NCBI GenBank assembly: GCA_023428785.1
Contig: JAEYWU010000116.1
Span: 1 to 33,603, forward strand
Direction of reading: 5' to 3'
Origin: Pseudomonadota bacterium
Lineage (GTDB): Bacteria > Pseudomonadota > Alphaproteobacteria > Caulobacterales > Caulobacteraceae
DNA length: 33,603 nucleotides
This document shows, piece after piece, positions 16,786 through 24,977 of the stretch (the first letter of the stretch is position 1; the number at the start of each line of letters is the position of its first letter). The notes under the pieces were generated by a model that saw only the letters and a program-made list of their open reading frames with translations, did no database searches and had not been told where the DNA came from. The translations under genes were made by a program, and so were the position numbers.

Positions 16786-17609
16786 TGGACAAGCTCGGCC
16801 TGATCGCGGGTGGCGGCGACCTGCCGCTTCGCATCATCGCGGCCTGCCGCGCCCAGGGCCGCCCGGTCTTCGTGATCCGGCTCAAGGGCTATGCCGAGGA
16901 CGCCCTGCAGTCCGCCGACGGCGTCGATCTGGCGTTGGGCGAGTTCGGCAAGTGTCTGGACGCCCTCAAGAAAGCTAAGTGTCAGTCGGTCTGTCTGGCC
17001 GGCAAGGTCAACCGTCCGGACTTCTCGACCTTCAAGGTCGACTTCAAGGGCATGACCGTCCTCCCCGGCATCATCTCGGCCGCCAAACAGGGCGACGACG
17101 CCCTGCTGCGTCAGGTGCTCAAGGTCTTCGGGGACGCGGGTTTCGCCGTCGAGGGCGCGGACGACATCCTGGGCGGCGACGAGACCCTGCCCTCCGGTGC
17201 GCTCGGTTCAGTCAGCCCGCGCGACATGGACCGCGCCGATATTCAGAAGGCCCTGACCGTCGCGCGCGCCATAGGAGATCTCGATGTCGGTCAGGGCGCG
17301 GTCGTGTCCCACGGCCTCGTTCTGGCCGTGGAAGCCCAGGAGGGCACCGACGCCATGCTTGAGCGCGTCGCCGGCCTGCCCGCCGAGATCCGGGGCGCCG
17401 CTCCGCAGGGCGTGCTCGCCAAGGCCCCCAAGCCCATTCAGGAGCGCAAGGTCGACCTGCCGGTGATCGGCGTGCGCACGATCGAGCTGGCCCATACTGC
17501 GGGCCTTGCGGGCGTCGCCGGTCAGGCCGGCGATCTAATCGTCATCGACAAGGCCGGCGTCATCGCCGCGGCCGACCGCCTGGGCCTGTTCGTCTGGGGC
17601 GAAGAGTGA
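16785..17609 (+). CDS. lpxI: UDP-2,3-diacylglucosamine pyrophosphatase LpxI
   Basis: LpxI hydrolyses UDP-2,3-diacylglucosamine to lipid X, the step done by the unrelated LpxH in E. coli. LpxI was characterised in Caulobacter and is common in alphaproteobacteria. Seen over 274 residues: LGLIAGGGDLPLRIIAACRAQGRPVFVI, CLAGKVNRPDFS, and LLRQVLKVFGDAGFAVEGADDIL. DLDVGQGAVVSHGLVLAVEAQEGTDAML and a C-terminus with LPVIGVRTIELA and GLFVWGEE follow. It is locked between lpxA (TGATG overlap) and lpxB (GTGA overlap), which supports the role. I see no LpxH in the window. Confidence 0.95.
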   Translation: MDKLGLIAGGGDLPLRIIAACRAQGRPVFVIRLKGYAEDALQSADGVDLALGEFGKCLDALKKAKCQSVCLAGKVNRPDFSTFKVDFKGMTVLPGIISAAKQGDDALLRQVLKVFGDAGFAVEGADDILGGDETLPSGALGSVSPRDMDRADIQKALTVARAIGDLDVGQGAVVSHGLVLAVEAQEGTDAMLERVAGLPAEIRGAAPQGVLAKAPKPIQERKVDLPVIGVRTIELAHTAGLAGVAGQAGDLIVIDKAGVIAAADRLGLFVWGEE

Positions 17610-18766
17610 GCCAGCCCCTGAAGGTCATGCTGGTCGCCGCCGAAGCATCCGGCGACAATCTGGGCGCCAAGCTGGCCCAGGCGATCAAAGACAAAATCGG
17701 CACGGACAACGTCACCTTCGTCGGTGTCGGCGGCCCGCGCATGGCCGAACAGGGCGTCGTCAGCCCCTTCGACATCGCCGACCTGTCGATCCTCGGCTGG
17801 ATCGAGGGCCTCCGAGCCTATGGCCGCGTGAAGCGCCGCGTGGCGGAAACCGTCGAACTGGCCGTGCGGGAAAAGCCCGATGTCGCCGTCCTGATCGACA
17901 GCTGGGGCTTCACGATCCGTGTGGCCAAGGGCCTGCGCGAAGCCCTGCCCGCTCTGAAGCTGGTCAAATACGTGGGGCCCCAGGTCTGGGCGTCGCGACC
18001 GGGCCGGGCGAAGACTCTGGCCGCCGCTGTCGATCACCTGATGACGCTGCACGCCTTCGACCCGCCGTGGTTCGAGAAGCAAGGCCTGCCTACCACCTTC
18101 GTCGGCAATCCCAGCCTGGCGATCGACTTCTCCCAGGCGGACGGCGCGCGCTTTCGCCAGACCCATCATCTGACGCCCGACCAGCCGTTCCTGCTGATCC
18201 TGCCCGGCAGCCGCCCGGCCGAGATAGAGCGTATGACGCCCGTCTTCGAACAGACCGCCCAGCGCCTGAAGGCGGTGCGCCCCGATCTGGCCGTGGCCGT
18301 CGTGGTCGCCGACACCGTGGCGCCGACGGTTCGCACGGCCGTCGCCGGCTGGCCCTTCCGAGCCATCCTCATCGAGGGAGAGGCCGCCAAGAAGGACGCC
18401 ATGAAGGCCGCGACCGTGGCGCTGGCGACCTCCGGCACCGTCTCGACCGAATTGGCGCTGGCTGGGGCGCCGACGGTGATCGCCTACAAGCTGGGCGGGC
18501 TCAGCTACGCCCTGACCAGGCCGCTGATGACGGCGAAACACATCACCCTGTTCAACATCGCCGCTGACGACCGGATCGCGCCCGAGTTCCTTCAGGATCA
18601 GGCGACGCCGGACAATCTGGCCCGCGCCGTCGCCGAACGCCTCGACGACCCGGCCCTGCGCGCCGACCAGATCGCCCGCCAGAACCACGCCCTCGATCTC
18701 ATGGGCCGCGATCGGCCGGACCCGAGCGCAGCGGCGGCAACGGTGGTTCTCTCCGTCGCGGGCTAG
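17606..18766 (+). CDS. lpxB: Lipid-A-disaccharide synthase
   Basis: LpxB is a GT19 glycosyltransferase. It joins lipid X and UDP-2,3-diacylglucosamine into the lipid A disaccharide at the inner face of the cytoplasmic membrane. Seen over 386 residues: VMLVAAEASGDNLGAKLAQAI, VGGPRMAEQG, LSILGWIEGL, KYVGPQVWASRPGRAKTLA, TTFVGNPSLAID, LILPGSRPAEIERM, and LATSGTVSTELALAGAPTVIAYK. The GTG start at 17606 overlaps the lpxI stop by 4 bases. Its TAG stop lies in CTAG at 18763-18766, which is also the stop of the opposite-strand protease. Confidence 0.96.
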   Translation: MSQPLKVMLVAAEASGDNLGAKLAQAIKDKIGTDNVTFVGVGGPRMAEQGVVSPFDIADLSILGWIEGLRAYGRVKRRVAETVELAVREKPDVAVLIDSWGFTIRVAKGLREALPALKLVKYVGPQVWASRPGRAKTLAAAVDHLMTLHAFDPPWFEKQGLPTTFVGNPSLAIDFSQADGARFRQTHHLTPDQPFLLILPGSRPAEIERMTPVFEQTAQRLKAVRPDLAVAVVVADTVAPTVRTAVAGWPFRAILIEGEAAKKDAMKAATVALATSGTVSTELALAGAPTVIAYKLGGLSYALTRPLMTAKHITLFNIAADDRIAPEFLQDQATPDNLARAVAERLDDPALRADQIARQNHALDLMGRDRPDPSAAAATVVLSVAG

Positions 18767-19542
18767 GCCGCCCGTCGTGCCGGCGGCAGGAAGCCCGCCT
18801 GTTGATCCAGCACCGCGATGGTCTCGCGGACATAGGCTGCGTGGACCACGACCCCCAGACCGATCGGTTCGGCGCCCTGGTCGACCTGCTGGGTCACGAT
18901 GCCCAGGATCAGAGGATTGCCGCCCGGGCCGTCCTCCATGAAGACCGGGCCGCCGGAGTTGCCCGGATAGAGGAAGCCGTCGACCAGGAAGGTCGGAAAA
19001 GCCCGGATGGGGCTCAGCGGCCAGGAGGCGATCCGCACCGTCCTCAGGATCGGAAAGCCCGCCCGGTTGGCCGACAGGCCGCGCGGATAGCCCAGGGTGA
19101 AGACCTGATCGCCCGGGCCGACGCCCTGCACATCCAGATCGCGCTCGTCGGCCAGCCAGCTCAGCGGGATGGCGGCGCGCGCGAACTCGGGCGGCGCGAC
19201 CACCTCGACGACGGCGATGTCCCTGTCCGGATGACGCGCCCACAGATCGCGGCCCTCCAGCTCCAGCGGGGCGGACTGCGGGGCAAAGCGCCAGCCGCCG
19301 TCGCCCGTGGCGAAGCGCCAGCCGATGCGGATCTCGGGAGTCTCAGACGGCTCGACGGCATGCGCCGCCGTCACCAGCACCGTGCGTGGCGTGCCGTCCG
19401 GCCACGGCGCATCGACCAGCAGGCCGGTCGAAATGCGCCGCGCACCGCCCGGCCGGGTGTTCTCCACCTGGACCGTGGCCTCGATCATCTGGACCGTCTG
19501 GTCCCACTCCATCGCCGACTCCAAAGCTTTGCCAACAATCAT
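18763..19542 (-). CDS. Trypsin-like serine protease domain protein
   Basis: This is a chymotrypsin-fold serine protease (259 aa from the chosen start). Seen: the catalytic triad His61 (VTAAHAV), Asp108 (RDIAVVEV) and Ser196 (GNSGGPVF), plus GDQVFTLGYPRG between them. No signal peptide or PDZ domain is visible, so it is not a DegP-type protease and may act in the cytosol. The frame is open upstream: an ATG at 19596 would add 18 residues (TLPNFVADVAQLSPPRQ). That start would leave only 2 bases to the divergent peptidase gene and has no ribosome-binding site, so 19542 is used here with low certainty. The substrate is unknown. It is convergent with lpxB. Confidence 0.82.
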   Translation of the reverse strand: MIVGKALESAMEWDQTVQMIEATVQVENTRPGGARRISTGLLVDAPWPDGTPRTVLVTAAHAVEPSETPEIRIGWRFATGDGGWRFAPQSAPLELEGRDLWARHPDRDIAVVEVVAPPEFARAAIPLSWLADERDLDVQGVGPGDQVFTLGYPRGLSANRAGFPILRTVRIASWPLSPIRAFPTFLVDGFLYPGNSGGPVFMEDGPGGNPLILGIVTQQVDQGAEPIGLGVVVHAAYVRETIAVLDQQAGFLPPARRAA

Positions 19543-19598
19543 TTGACGCGGCGGCGATAGCTGAGCAACGTCCGCGACGAAATTTGGGAGCGTCATCC

Positions 19599-21773
19599 AT
19601 GAACCGCCGTCAAATGCTCGCCTCGTCCGCCGCCCTCGCCGCCGCATCGGCGGCGCCCGGCGGGGCCGCCTTCGCCCAGTCTGGAGCCTCGATGCCCACA
19701 CCGCCTGTCGCCCGTCGTATCCCCGTCACCATCGCACAGCTCGGCCGCACCCGCACCGACGACTATCAGTGGATGAAGGACGACAACTGGCAGACGGTCC
19801 TGCGCGATCCGTCGGTCATCAAGGCCGACGTGCGCGAGCATCTGACGGCCGAGAACGCCTATCGCGAAGAAGTCCTGCGCTCGACCGAGCCGCTGCAGGA
19901 GGCGATGTTCCAGGAGATGCGCGGCCGCATCAAGGAAGACGACAGCTCGGTCCCCGCGCCCTATGGCGACTGGGAGTACTACACCCGCTTCGAGACCGGG
20001 GCGCAGCACCCGTTCTACTGCCGCCGCCCGCGCGGCGACGCGGCCGGCGAGCAGATCCTGCTGGACGCCAATGCGCTCGCCGAGGGCAAGGACTACTCCT
20101 CGGTCGGCGCCGCCTTGCCCAGCCCGGACCACCGCTATTTCGTCTATGCCGAGGACGATCAGGGCTCGGAGGTCTACAAGATCTACGTCAAGGACCTGAC
20201 CACCGGCCAGCTGGTCGGCGATCCGGTGGACGACACCGGCGGTGACTTCAGCGTATCCCCCGACAGCCGGCACCTTTTCTGGACCAATCGCGACGACAAC
20301 GGCCGTCCGGACAAGATCTACCGTCGCCCGATCACCGGCGGCGAAAGGACCGAGGTCTATGACGAGGCCGACGAGGGCATGTTCATCAGCGTCAGCCGGA
20401 CGTCGGACGACGCCTTCATGCTGATCAACATCGCCAATCAGGAAACCTCGGAAGTCCGGATTATCCCGGCCGCTGATCTGACGGCCGCGCCGGCTCTGGT
20501 CGAGGCTCGCCAGGCCGGCGTCCTTTACGACCTGGATCACTGGGGCGACCGCTGGGTCGTGCGAACCAATGCCGACGGCGCCGTCGACTTCAAGGTCTGC
20601 GAGGCCCCGACCGCCACCCCGGCCAAGGCCAACTGGACCGACCTCATCCCCTTCACCGCCGGCAAGATCATCGAGGGCGTGGGGCTGTTCGAGAACTGGC
20701 TGGTCCGTCAGGAGCGCGCCGACGCCAACGTCCGCATCGTGGTGCGCGACCGCGCGGGCGCCGAGCACGCCATTGCCGTCGATGAGCCGGCCTATTCGCT
20801 GGGCCGTTCGGGCTCCTACGAATACGCCACCGACGTCATGCGCTACACCTACAACTCCATGGCGCGGCCGACGGAGACGTATGACTACGACATGGCCTCG
20901 CGCACCCGCACCCTGCGCAAGACCCAGGAAATCCCGTCGGGCCACAACCCGGATGACTATGTCGTCGAGCGCATGGAGGCCCCGCACGCCGACGGCGCCA
21001 TGGTGCCGATCTCGATCCTGCGCCGCCGCGACACGCCGGTGGACGGCTCGGCGCCGCTGCTGCTGTACGGCTATGGCTCCTACGGCATTCCGATGTCGGC
21101 CAGCTTCAACGCCAACCGCCTGTCGCTGGTTGACCGCGGCTTCATCTACGCCATCGCCCACATCCGGGGCGGCTCGGACAAGGGCTGGAACTGGTTCCTG
21201 GCTGCGCGCCGCATGACCAAGAAGAAGACCTTCGAGGACTTCATCGCCTGCGCCGAACACCTGATCTCGCGCAACTATGCGACGGCGGGCAACATCGTGG
21301 CCCACGGCGGCTCGGCCGGCGGCATGCTCATGGGCGCGGTCAACAACATGCGCCCCGACCTGTGGGCCGGCATTCTGGCCAATGTGCCCTTCGTGGACGT
21401 GATCAACACCATGTCGGACGTGTCGCTGCCGCTGACGCCGCCGGAATGGCCCGAGTGGGGCAACCCGATCGAGGATCCGGAAGCCTACGACTACATGTAC
21501 AGCTACAGCCCCTATGACCAGGTCGAGGCCAAGGCCTATCCGGCGGTGCTGGCGACCGGCGGCCTGTCGGATCCGCGCGTCACCTACTGGGAGCCCGAAA
21601 AGTGGGTCGCCAAGCTGCGTCCCGCGACCACCTCGGGCAAGCCGGTGCTGCTCAAGATCAACATGACGGCGGGCCACTTCGCCTCGTCGGGTCGCTTCGA
21701 CTATCTGCGGGACATCGCCCACGACTACGCCTTCTGCGTCTGGGCTTCGCAGCGCGGCTGGGAGCAGGCGTAA
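19599..21773 (+). CDS. Exported S9 prolyl-oligopeptidase family peptidase (oligopeptidase B-like)
   Basis: This is a serine peptidase that cleaves short peptides, probably after basic residues if it is a true oligopeptidase B. Seen over 724 residues: a twin-arginine-type signal (NRRQML followed by a hydrophobic Ala-rich stretch and AFAQ at about 27). A beta-propeller domain follows, with DDYQWMKDDN at its start, and then an alpha/beta-hydrolase domain. The triad is Ser572 (HGGSAGGMLMG), Asp658 (GGLSDPRVTYWEP) and His693 (TAGHFASSGRFD). YGYGSYG and AHIRGGSDKGWNWF are family hallmarks. The ATG at 19599 follows GGGAG. It is divergent from the trypsin-like protease. Classical oligopeptidase B is cytosolic, so the export signal is the unusual part. 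Confidence 0.95.
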   Translation: MNRRQMLASSAALAAASAAPGGAAFAQSGASMPTPPVARRIPVTIAQLGRTRTDDYQWMKDDNWQTVLRDPSVIKADVREHLTAENAYREEVLRSTEPLQEAMFQEMRGRIKEDDSSVPAPYGDWEYYTRFETGAQHPFYCRRPRGDAAGEQILLDANALAEGKDYSSVGAALPSPDHRYFVYAEDDQGSEVYKIYVKDLTTGQLVGDPVDDTGGDFSVSPDSRHLFWTNRDDNGRPDKIYRRPITGGERTEVYDEADEGMFISVSRTSDDAFMLINIANQETSEVRIIPAADLTAAPALVEARQAGVLYDLDHWGDRWVVRTNADGAVDFKVCEAPTATPAKANWTDLIPFTAGKIIEGVGLFENWLVRQERADANVRIVVRDRAGAEHAIAVDEPAYSLGRSGSYEYATDVMRYTYNSMARPTETYDYDMASRTRTLRKTQEIPSGHNPDDYVVERMEAPHADGAMVPISILRRRDTPVDGSAPLLLYGYGSYGIPMSASFNANRLSLVDRGFIYAIAHIRGGSDKGWNWFLAARRMTKKKTFEDFIACAEHLISRNYATAGNIVAHGGSAGGMLMGAVNNMRPDLWAGILANVPFVDVINTMSDVSLPLTPPEWPEWGNPIEDPEAYDYMYSYSPYDQVEAKAYPAVLATGGLSDPRVTYWEPEKWVAKLRPATTSGKPVLLKINMTAGHFASSGRFDYLRDIAHDYAFCVWASQRGWEQA

Positions 21774-21819
21774 CGGCGCCGCTGGCGGGACCGGACGGAT
21801 CGGCCTATCTAGGGCTCCG

Positions 21820-22131
21820 ATGCGTCTGGTCCTGACCTTTCTGATGGCGATGTCCGCCGTCGCCGTGCTGATCCTCGGCGCGGCGCCGGCATCCGCCATG
21901 ACCGGGCCGGGCGGCTGCCACGAGACGGCCGTCATGGACCACGGGACCAGGCACGAGATGCCGGCCGGACAGGATACGCACGTCATGCACTGCTGCGTGG
22001 CCTGTACGCCCCAGACCGTCCTGCCCGTCGCCGCCCCGGCTGCGCTCGGTGGCCTGACCCGCATCGTGCTGGCGCCGACCGATCGGCTTGGTCGCGCGCC
22101 CAGTCCGGATCCCGACCCTCCACGAACCTGA
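21820..22131 (+). CDS. Small exported His/Met/Cys-containing protein, possibly metal-binding
   Basis: This is a 103-residue hypothetical protein. Seen: a signal peptide or membrane anchor (MRLVLTFLMAMSAVAVLILGAAPASA), then a short region rich in likely metal ligands: CHETAVMDHGTRHEM, then DTHVMHCCVACTPQT. A Pro/Ala-rich tail follows. The spacing resembles small periplasmic proteins found next to copper genes, but I cannot name a family. The start has AGGG 5 bases upstream. It lies 46 bases after the S9 peptidase and 60 bases before the His-rich outer-membrane protein, with which it probably forms an operon. Function in metal handling is inferred from composition and neighbour. Confidence 0.7.
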   Translation: MRLVLTFLMAMSAVAVLILGAAPASAMTGPGGCHETAVMDHGTRHEMPAGQDTHVMHCCVACTPQTVLPVAAPAALGGLTRIVLAPTDRLGRAPSPDPDPPRT

Positions 22132-22191
22132 AGGCGAAAGCGGCCCGGCCGCGCCCTCCCCTTTTTTCAGTTTTCGATGGAGACGCCTCTC

Positions 22192-23649
22192 ATGGCTCGA
22201 CCTCTCACGCTCGTCCTGCTCTGCGGGACCGCCCTGGCCATGCCGCTCGCGGCCCAGGCCCAGGACCACGGCGGCCACGCCGCTCACCAACCGGCGACCC
22301 CGGCGACCCAGCCGGCCGACCACTCGGGTCACGCCGACCATTCGGCCCACACCCAGCCGCCAGCCGCCACGGCGACCGCTGATCATAGCGGCCACGAGGC
22401 CCACACACCGCCCGCTGCCCCGCCGGCGGACCATTCCGGCCACGACATGGGCGACCACGAAGGCCACGACATGAGCGGCCACGCCATGACGGGCACGCTC
22501 GGCGCCTATCCGATGAGCCGCGAGGCCTCGGGCACCAGCTGGCAGCCCGACGCAGCCCATCACGGCGGCGTCCACTGGCAGGCGGGCGACTGGACCTACA
22601 TGGCGCACGCCGAGCTGAACCTGGTTCACACCGACCAGTCCGGCCCGCGCGGCGACGCCATGACCTTCGTGGCCGGCATGGTCATGGGCTCGGCCCGGCG
22701 CGACTTTGACAATGGCTCGACCCTGAACCTGCGCGCCATGCTCAGCCCCGACCCCTTCATGGGCGAGGAAGGCTATCCGCTGTTGCTGGCCTCGGGCGAG
22801 ACCGCCGACGGCGTCGAACCCCTGATCGACCGCCAGCATCCGCACGACCTCTTCATGGAGCTGTCGGCCAGCTATTCGTGGCGTCTGTCGGACAGCGACA
22901 GCCTGTTCGTCTACGGCGGCCTGCCCGGCGAGCCGGCGTTCGGCCCGCCTGCCTTCATGCACCGCCCGGCGGCGATCGCCTCTCCGGAAGCGCCCATCAC
23001 CCACCATTGGCTGGATTCGACCCACATCACCTTCGGCGTCCTGACCGCCGGCTGGATCCATGACGGGTTCAAGCTGGAGGCCTCGTCCTTTAGGGGCCGT
23101 GAGCCGAACGAGGAGCGCTACGACATCGAGACCGGCGACCTCGACAGCTGGTCGGTCCGAGCCTCGTGGAACCCGACACCGAACTGGGCCCTGCAGGTCA
23201 GCCGCGCCGACGTCACCTCGCCCGAACAGCTTGAGCCCGACGAGGACGAGGTCCGCTGGTCCGCCAGCGCCCTCTACACCGCCCCCTTCATGGACGGTCA
23301 GTGGAGCATGAGCACCGCTTTCGGCCGGAAGATCGACGACCACGACGTCGCCCGCGACGCCTGGCTGTTCGAGGCCTCGGCCTCGCCGGACGGCCGCTGG
23401 ACCGGTTTTTCCCGGGTCGAGCGCATCGAGACGGCCGAACTTGAGCACGGCCACGGCGGCGGCCACGGCGACACCTATACGGTGGGCCGCGCCACGCTCG
23501 GGATCGTGCGCGATTTCCGCGTCAACGACACCACCGTCGTGGGCGTCGGCGGCTCCTGGGCCTTCAACTTTGTGCCCGATGAGTTGGAAGCCGACTACGG
23601 CGGCGATCCGGACGGCGCGATGGTCTTTGTACGGTTGCGCATCCAGTAG
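22192..23649 (+). CDS. Outer-membrane beta-barrel protein with histidine-rich N-terminus, possibly metal-related
   Basis: This is a 485-residue predicted outer-membrane protein. Seen: a signal peptide ending LAAQAQ at about 22, then about 75 residues packed with His, Asp and Gly including four DHSGH repeats (a likely metal-binding linker). A barrel-like domain of alternating strands follows, with amphipathic segments throughout and the C-terminal segment MVFVRLRIQ. Recurrent motifs include HHGGVHWQAGDW, QSGPRGDAM, RQHPHDLFMELS, GPPAFMHRPAA, HHWLDSTHITFGV and SSFRGREPNEERYD. I recall such proteins near heavy-metal genes but know no assigned function. It is not the PcoB/CopB sequence. The ATG at 22192 is preferred over 22177 because GGAGA lies 8 bases upstream of it. 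Confidence 0.8.
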   Translation: MARPLTLVLLCGTALAMPLAAQAQDHGGHAAHQPATPATQPADHSGHADHSAHTQPPAATATADHSGHEAHTPPAAPPADHSGHDMGDHEGHDMSGHAMTGTLGAYPMSREASGTSWQPDAAHHGGVHWQAGDWTYMAHAELNLVHTDQSGPRGDAMTFVAGMVMGSARRDFDNGSTLNLRAMLSPDPFMGEEGYPLLLASGETADGVEPLIDRQHPHDLFMELSASYSWRLSDSDSLFVYGGLPGEPAFGPPAFMHRPAAIASPEAPITHHWLDSTHITFGVLTAGWIHDGFKLEASSFRGREPNEERYDIETGDLDSWSVRASWNPTPNWALQVSRADVTSPEQLEPDEDEVRWSASALYTAPFMDGQWSMSTAFGRKIDDHDVARDAWLFEASASPDGRWTGFSRVERIETAELEHGHGGGHGDTYTVGRATLGIVRDFRVNDTTVVGVGGSWAFNFVPDELEADYGGDPDGAMVFVRLRIQ

Positions 23650-23676
23650 CAAAGCGCCGCCACTTCATGCCACAAA

Positions 23677-23717
23677 CCCTCCAGCCCGACGGCCTCCCCG
23701 CCGACCGGGCTGGAGGG
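23677..23717 (+). promoter_or_regulatory. Strong hairpin covering the ribosome-binding site of the GNAT gene
   Basis: CCCTCCAGCCCG (23677-23688) and CGGGCTGGAGGG (23706-23717) are perfect 12-base inverted repeats, with an inner CGGC/GCCG stem in the loop. The right arm contains GGAGG (23712-23716), the ribosome-binding site for the ATG at 23722. The hairpin may end the upstream transcript, hide the ribosome-binding site, or both. Confidence 0.6.
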
Positions 23718-23721
23718 GCTC

Positions 23722-24264
23722 ATGAGCGATCCGATCATCCGCGACGCGACCGCCGCCGACATGGCCGCCGTCGCCGCCCTCTATGACCAGGAAGCCCGCG
23801 AGGGCGTGGCCACCTTCGAGACCGAAGGGCCCTCGCCCGAGGGCATGGCCGCCCGCTGGCAGGCCGTCCTGGCGCTCGGCGCGCCCTGGCTGGTCGCCGA
23901 GATCGATGGCCGCTTCGCCGGCTATGCCTACGCCACCGCCTGGAAGCCCCGCGCCGCCTACAGCCACACGGCCGAGACCACTGTCTATGTCGCGCCGGAC
24001 GCCCTTCGCCGCGGCGTAGGCCGCACCCTCATGCAGACCCTGATCGCGCGGCTTCGCGAACAGGACATCCGCAGCCTCATCGCGACCATCACCTCCGACG
24101 GGTCCAGTTCGATCGCCCTGCACACGGCGCTGGGCTACCAGGTCGCCGGCGTGTTGCCGCGTGTAGGCTGGAAGTTCGAGCGCTGGCTGGACGTCACCAT
24201 CATGCAATGCGTCCTGTCAGACGCGACCTCCGGCCCGACGGCCCCCGGACTGGATATCCGATGA
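23722..24264 (+). CDS. GNAT N-acetyltransferase, phosphinothricin-acetyltransferase-like
   Basis: This is a Gcn5-related acetyltransferase using acetyl-CoA (180 aa). Seen: IRDATAADMAAVAALYDQEAREGVATFE at the start, and FAGYAYATAWKPRAAYSHTAETTVYVAPDALRRGVGRTLMQTLI in pieces, where RRGVGR is the acetyl-CoA loop. SDGSSSIALHTALGYQVAGVLPRVGWKFERWLDV follows. These match the Pat/Bar/YncA-type family, whose members acetylate phosphinothricin, methionine sulfoximine or related amino acids; the natural substrate here is unknown. The start has GGAGGGG within a stable hairpin. Its stop overlaps the start of the PepSY gene (ATGA), so the two are probably co-translated. Confidence 0.92.
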   Translation: MSDPIIRDATAADMAAVAALYDQEAREGVATFETEGPSPEGMAARWQAVLALGAPWLVAEIDGRFAGYAYATAWKPRAAYSHTAETTVYVAPDALRRGVGRTLMQTLIARLREQDIRSLIATITSDGSSSIALHTALGYQVAGVLPRVGWKFERWLDVTIMQCVLSDATSGPTAPGLDIR

Positions 24265-24977
24265 TCTCGACCGCCCGCCTCAACCGCATCTCGACCTGGC
24301 TGCACAAGTGGATTGGCCTCGTCGTCGCCATTCAGGTCGTGTTCTGGGTGCTGGGGGGGCTGATCATGGTAGCCCTGCCGATCGAGCGGGTGCGCGGCGA
24401 ACACCGCGTCGCCGAGGTCGAACAGGCGGCTCTGGACGCCTCGGCCGTCATCCCGGTGGATCAGGCTCTCGCAGCGGCCGGCGGACCGGCCGTCCAGGCC
24501 AGCCTGACCTCCACCCCACGGGGCCTGGTCTGGATCGTGACGCCCCGGGAGGGCGCACCCGCGCGCATCTCTGCCCTGACCGGCCAGCCCATGCCGGCCA
24601 TGCAACCGGATGAAGCGATCCGGCTGGCGGCCCTGCAGTACGCCGGTCCCGGCAGCGCAGCCGGGGTCGAATACCTTGCCGAAGCCCCCGTCGAGACGGG
24701 CCGTGAGGGGCCGTTGTGGCGGGTCGATTTCAATGATTCTGAGAAGACCCGCTTCTACCTGGACCCCGAGACCGGCGCGGTCGTCAGCCGCCGCTCAGAT
24801 CTCTGGACGATCTTCGACGTCATGTGGCGGCTCCACATCCTCGACTTCGGCGAGGGTGACAACATCAACAGCTGGTGGCTGTTGGGCGCCGCGGCCCTGG
24901 CCCTGATCCTGGTGGTGACGGGCCTGATCCTGTTGTGGATCCGCATCGCGCGCGACATCGCTACGCGCCGCCGCTGA
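24261..24977 (+). CDS. PepSY-domain inner-membrane protein
   Basis: This is a 238-residue membrane protein. Seen: an N-terminal membrane helix (WIGLVVAIQVVFWVLGGLIMVAL, residues about 16-38), then a periplasmic part of about 165 residues. That part contains PepSY-like segments such as PVDQALAAAG, AIRLAALQYAG and WRVDFNDSEKTRFYLDPETGAVVSRRSD. A second helix follows (WWLLGAAALALILVVTGLILLWI) with a short Arg-rich tail. PepSY proteins occur with iron or copper uptake and ferric reductases; a redox or metal role is only suggested. The start ATG overlaps the acetyltransferase stop by 4 bases. Its TGA directly abuts the stop of the opposite-strand response regulator. Confidence 0.88.
   Translation: MISTARLNRISTWLHKWIGLVVAIQVVFWVLGGLIMVALPIERVRGEHRVAEVEQAALDASAVIPVDQALAAAGGPAVQASLTSTPRGLVWIVTPREGAPARISALTGQPMPAMQPDEAIRLAALQYAGPGSAAGVEYLAEAPVETGREGPLWRVDFNDSEKTRFYLDPETGAVVSRRSDLWTIFDVMWRLHILDFGEGDNINSWWLLGAAALALILVVTGLILLWIRIARDIATRRR

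Noticed and set aside
19593..22064. An 823-codon open frame on the minus strand
   Set aside because: It is antisense to the S9 peptidase, which has a full triad and signal. The long frame is a by-product of GC-rich codon use; its product is rich in Arg, Gly, Val and His with no recognisable motif.
22280..22490. Repetitive DNA encoding DHSGH units considered as a CRISPR-like or mobile repeat
   Set aside because: The repeats are in frame, differ at third positions, have irregular spacing and code for a His-rich linker.
21805..23652. A 615-codon open frame on the minus strand
   Set aside because: It lies antisense to the His-rich barrel gene, with composition typical of shadow frames and no ribosome-binding site or domain.
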